Source: JALHMQ01 sp020248785 (GTDB lineage: Bacteria; Pseudomonadota; Gammaproteobacteria; Burkholderiales; Burkholderiaceae_F). Taken from it: a stretch of DNA of 48,863 bases. The notes below the pieces were generated by a model that did not search any database, was not told the origin of the DNA, and saw only the letters and a program-made list of their open reading frames with translations. Below are positions 47,623 to 48,863 of the stretch, piece after piece. The stretch covers positions 1 to 48,863 of the forward strand of contig JBKDNL010000157.1 in the NCBI GenBank assembly GCA_046343415.1. Direction: 5' to 3'. The translations under genes were made by a program, and so were the position numbers. The stretch's first letter is position 1, and every line of letters starts with the position of its first letter.

Positions 47623-48723
47623 ATGTCCAATGCCTATGCCGCCGCTGGTGTCGATTACACCAAGATCGATCCGCTGAAGATCCTCGCGCAGCAGGCGGCC
47701 GCGGCCACCGCGGGCAACCTGGCCCGGCATGGACTGACCGAAGTCGCCGCCTCGCGTGGCGAGAGCGCCTATGTGGTGGACTGCGGCGAGTTCTACCTTG
47801 CCTCGATCACGGAGTGCCTGGGCACCAAGGCGCTGGTGGCCGACGCGATGCGCGGCATCACCGGCAAGACCTACTACGACCGCATCGCCCAGGACACGCT
47901 GGCCATGGCGATCAACGATCTGATCACGGTGGGTGCCACGCCAGTGTCGGCACACGCCTACTGGGCCGCGGGGGGCAGCGACTGGTTCAACGACGAAGCG
48001 CGCGCGCGCGATCTCGTCAACGGCTGGAAGGCCGCCTGCGATGCCAGCGGCGTGAGTTGGGGCGGGGGCGAGACGCCGGCGCTGGCCGGCGTGGTGGCGC
48101 CGGGGCGCATCGACCTGGCGGCCTCGTGCGTGGGTCTGGTGCGACCCAAGTCGCGCCTGACTCTGGGCGAGTCGCTGCAGGCCGGTGATGCCATCGTGCT
48201 GCTGGCCTCCAGCGGCATTCACGCCAATGGTGTCTCGCTCGCCCGCAAGCTCGCGGCGCAGTTGCCCGACGGCTATGCGACGCGCCTGCCCGACGGGCGG
48301 CTCTTCGGCGAGGCGCTGCTGGCGCCCACCGTGCTGTATGCCGGCGTGACCGAGGCCTTGGCGCGCGCCGGCATCGTGCCGCACTACTGCGCCAACATCA
48401 CCGGCCACGGCTGGCGCAAGCTGATGCGGCATCCGGGTGCGTTCACCTATCGCATTGGCCAACTGCCCAAGGTGCCCGCCGTGCTGCAGTTCATGCAGCA
48501 CCACGCTCCGCTCGACGACCACGAGGCTTACGGCAACCTCAACATGGGGGCGGGATTCGCGCTGTACGTCGGCGCCGCCGATGCCGCACGCACGGTCGAA
48601 CTGGCGCGTGCGCAAGGCGTCGCGGCTTGGGTCGCAGGTCGTGTGGAAGCCGGCCCCAAGGCGGTGGCGATCGAACCGCTGAATCTGCGCTTCGGCGCGG
48701 ACGAGTTGACGGTTCGCGTCTGA
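47623..48723 (+). CDS. Divergent PurM/AIR-synthase-family protein
   Basis: The 366-residue protein belongs to the AIR-synthase-like ATP-binding superfamily (PurM/PurL/ThiL fold). It retains AGVDYTKIDPLK, QDTLAMAINDLITVGATPVS, GGGETPALAGVVAPGRIDLA and SSGIHANGVSLARKLAAQLP. The canonical PurM GTDGVGTKL segment reads ITECLGTKALVADAM, and the N-terminal GGFGALFE stretch is replaced by LTEVAASRGESAYVVDCGEF. It sits exactly where purM lies in related genomes, divergent from the AI-2E permease and hda. It may be an unusual PurM (phosphoribosylformylglycinamidine cyclo-ligase) or a paralog that replaced it; the sequence alone cannot settle this. Confidence 0.75.
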   Translation: MSNAYAAAGVDYTKIDPLKILAQQAAAATAGNLARHGLTEVAASRGESAYVVDCGEFYLASITECLGTKALVADAMRGITGKTYYDRIAQDTLAMAINDLITVGATPVSAHAYWAAGGSDWFNDEARARDLVNGWKAACDASGVSWGGGETPALAGVVAPGRIDLAASCVGLVRPKSRLTLGESLQAGDAIVLLASSGIHANGVSLARKLAAQLPDGYATRLPDGRLFGEALLAPTVLYAGVTEALARAGIVPHYCANITGHGWRKLMRHPGAFTYRIGQLPKVPAVLQFMQHHAPLDDHEAYGNLNMGAGFALYVGAADAARTVELARAQGVAAWVAGRVEAGPKAVAIEPLNLRFGADELTVRV

Positions 48724-48782
48724 TTCCAATTCTACTTCATTAGGATAATAATTATAGCCATCATTCTGGCGGGAGCAAGACG

Positions 48783-48863
48783 ATGGCGAGGCCGGTGCGT
48801 GGGTCGGAGTTGGTCGAGATGGCGCGGGAGATGATCGCGCAGGCACAGACGGCGGAGCAGTTG
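48783..48863 (+). mobile_element. Partial IS630-type transposase, cut by window edge
   Basis: ATG 48783, after GGGAG, opens MARPVRGSELVEMAREMIAQ followed by AQTAEQL to the edge. The sequence resembles the helix-turn-helix N-terminus of some IS630-family transposases (recalled pattern, not verified). The 60 bp before it are unusually AT-rich (TTAGGATAATAATTATAG). Only 27 codons are visible, so the identification is tentative. Confidence 0.45.

Noticed and set aside
48724..48782. IS630 terminal repeat at the right edge
   Set aside because: AT-rich and suggestive, but the other end is outside the window, so no repeat can be verified.

Overview
The window is GC-rich chromosomal DNA, almost certainly from a betaproteobacterium and most likely Burkholderiales-like. 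The inference rests on gene families and gene order. polA, a LOG-family gene, a DUF2782 gene and thrB lie together. argD-argF, a DUF3579 gene, rpsT and murJ lie near one another. The run purM - AI-2E permease - hda - HAD - pcnB - folK - deoxynucleoside kinase - panB - panC is also present. No rRNA, tRNA, CRISPR array or prophage was seen. Transposase fragments lie at both edges (IS1595-type on the left, IS630-type on the right).

Region by region: 1-3905 is a graveyard. A frameshifted transposase is followed by five co-directional broken genes: an SDR oxidoreductase, a SnoaL-like protein, an NADP-binding oxidoreductase, an exported monooxygenase-like protein split by a 176-bp MITE, and an aldo/keto reductase. 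3947-9641 holds a BPSS1780-type membrane protein, thrB, DUF2782, a LOG-family nucleotide hydrolase and divergent polA. 9707-14806 holds a small basic protein and an ABC ATPase followed by a 1200-residue ABC permease/M1 aminopeptidase fusion. 14879-18436 is transport and sulfur metabolism (LysE, ZIP, sulfurtransferase, DMT). 18476-21595 is the isoprenoid operon xseB-ispA-dxs. 21615-25297 holds a glutamine amidotransferase, a nonsense-interrupted gene, yajQ, murB and a HAD phosphatase. 25309-34527 is dominated by arginine and polyamine functions (argG, argF, argD, a large PLP decarboxylase) plus a GMC oxidoreductase and DUF3579. 34631-38115 holds rpsT, murJ, a SirB1-like gene and a peroxiredoxin.

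38287-40003 is a second decay patch: a metallopeptidase-like gene with three in-frame stops, a SpoU-fold gene and a broken second SpoU-like gene. 40048-48723 is a long housekeeping block: panC, panB, deoxynucleoside kinase, DUF486, folK, pcnB, HAD-IB, hda and AI-2E permease on the minus strand, then a divergent AIR-synthase-family gene on the plus strand where canonical purM would be expected.

The intact genes cover cofactor (pantothenate, folate), isoprenoid, arginine, threonine, cell-wall and DNA/RNA maintenance functions. The main points of interest are the two decay patches (one with a cleanly reconstructable MITE insertion), a terminator-like hairpin in the argD leader, strong hairpins directly before the pcnB start codon, -10 boxes only 6-7 nt from several start codons, and the atypical purM-position gene.
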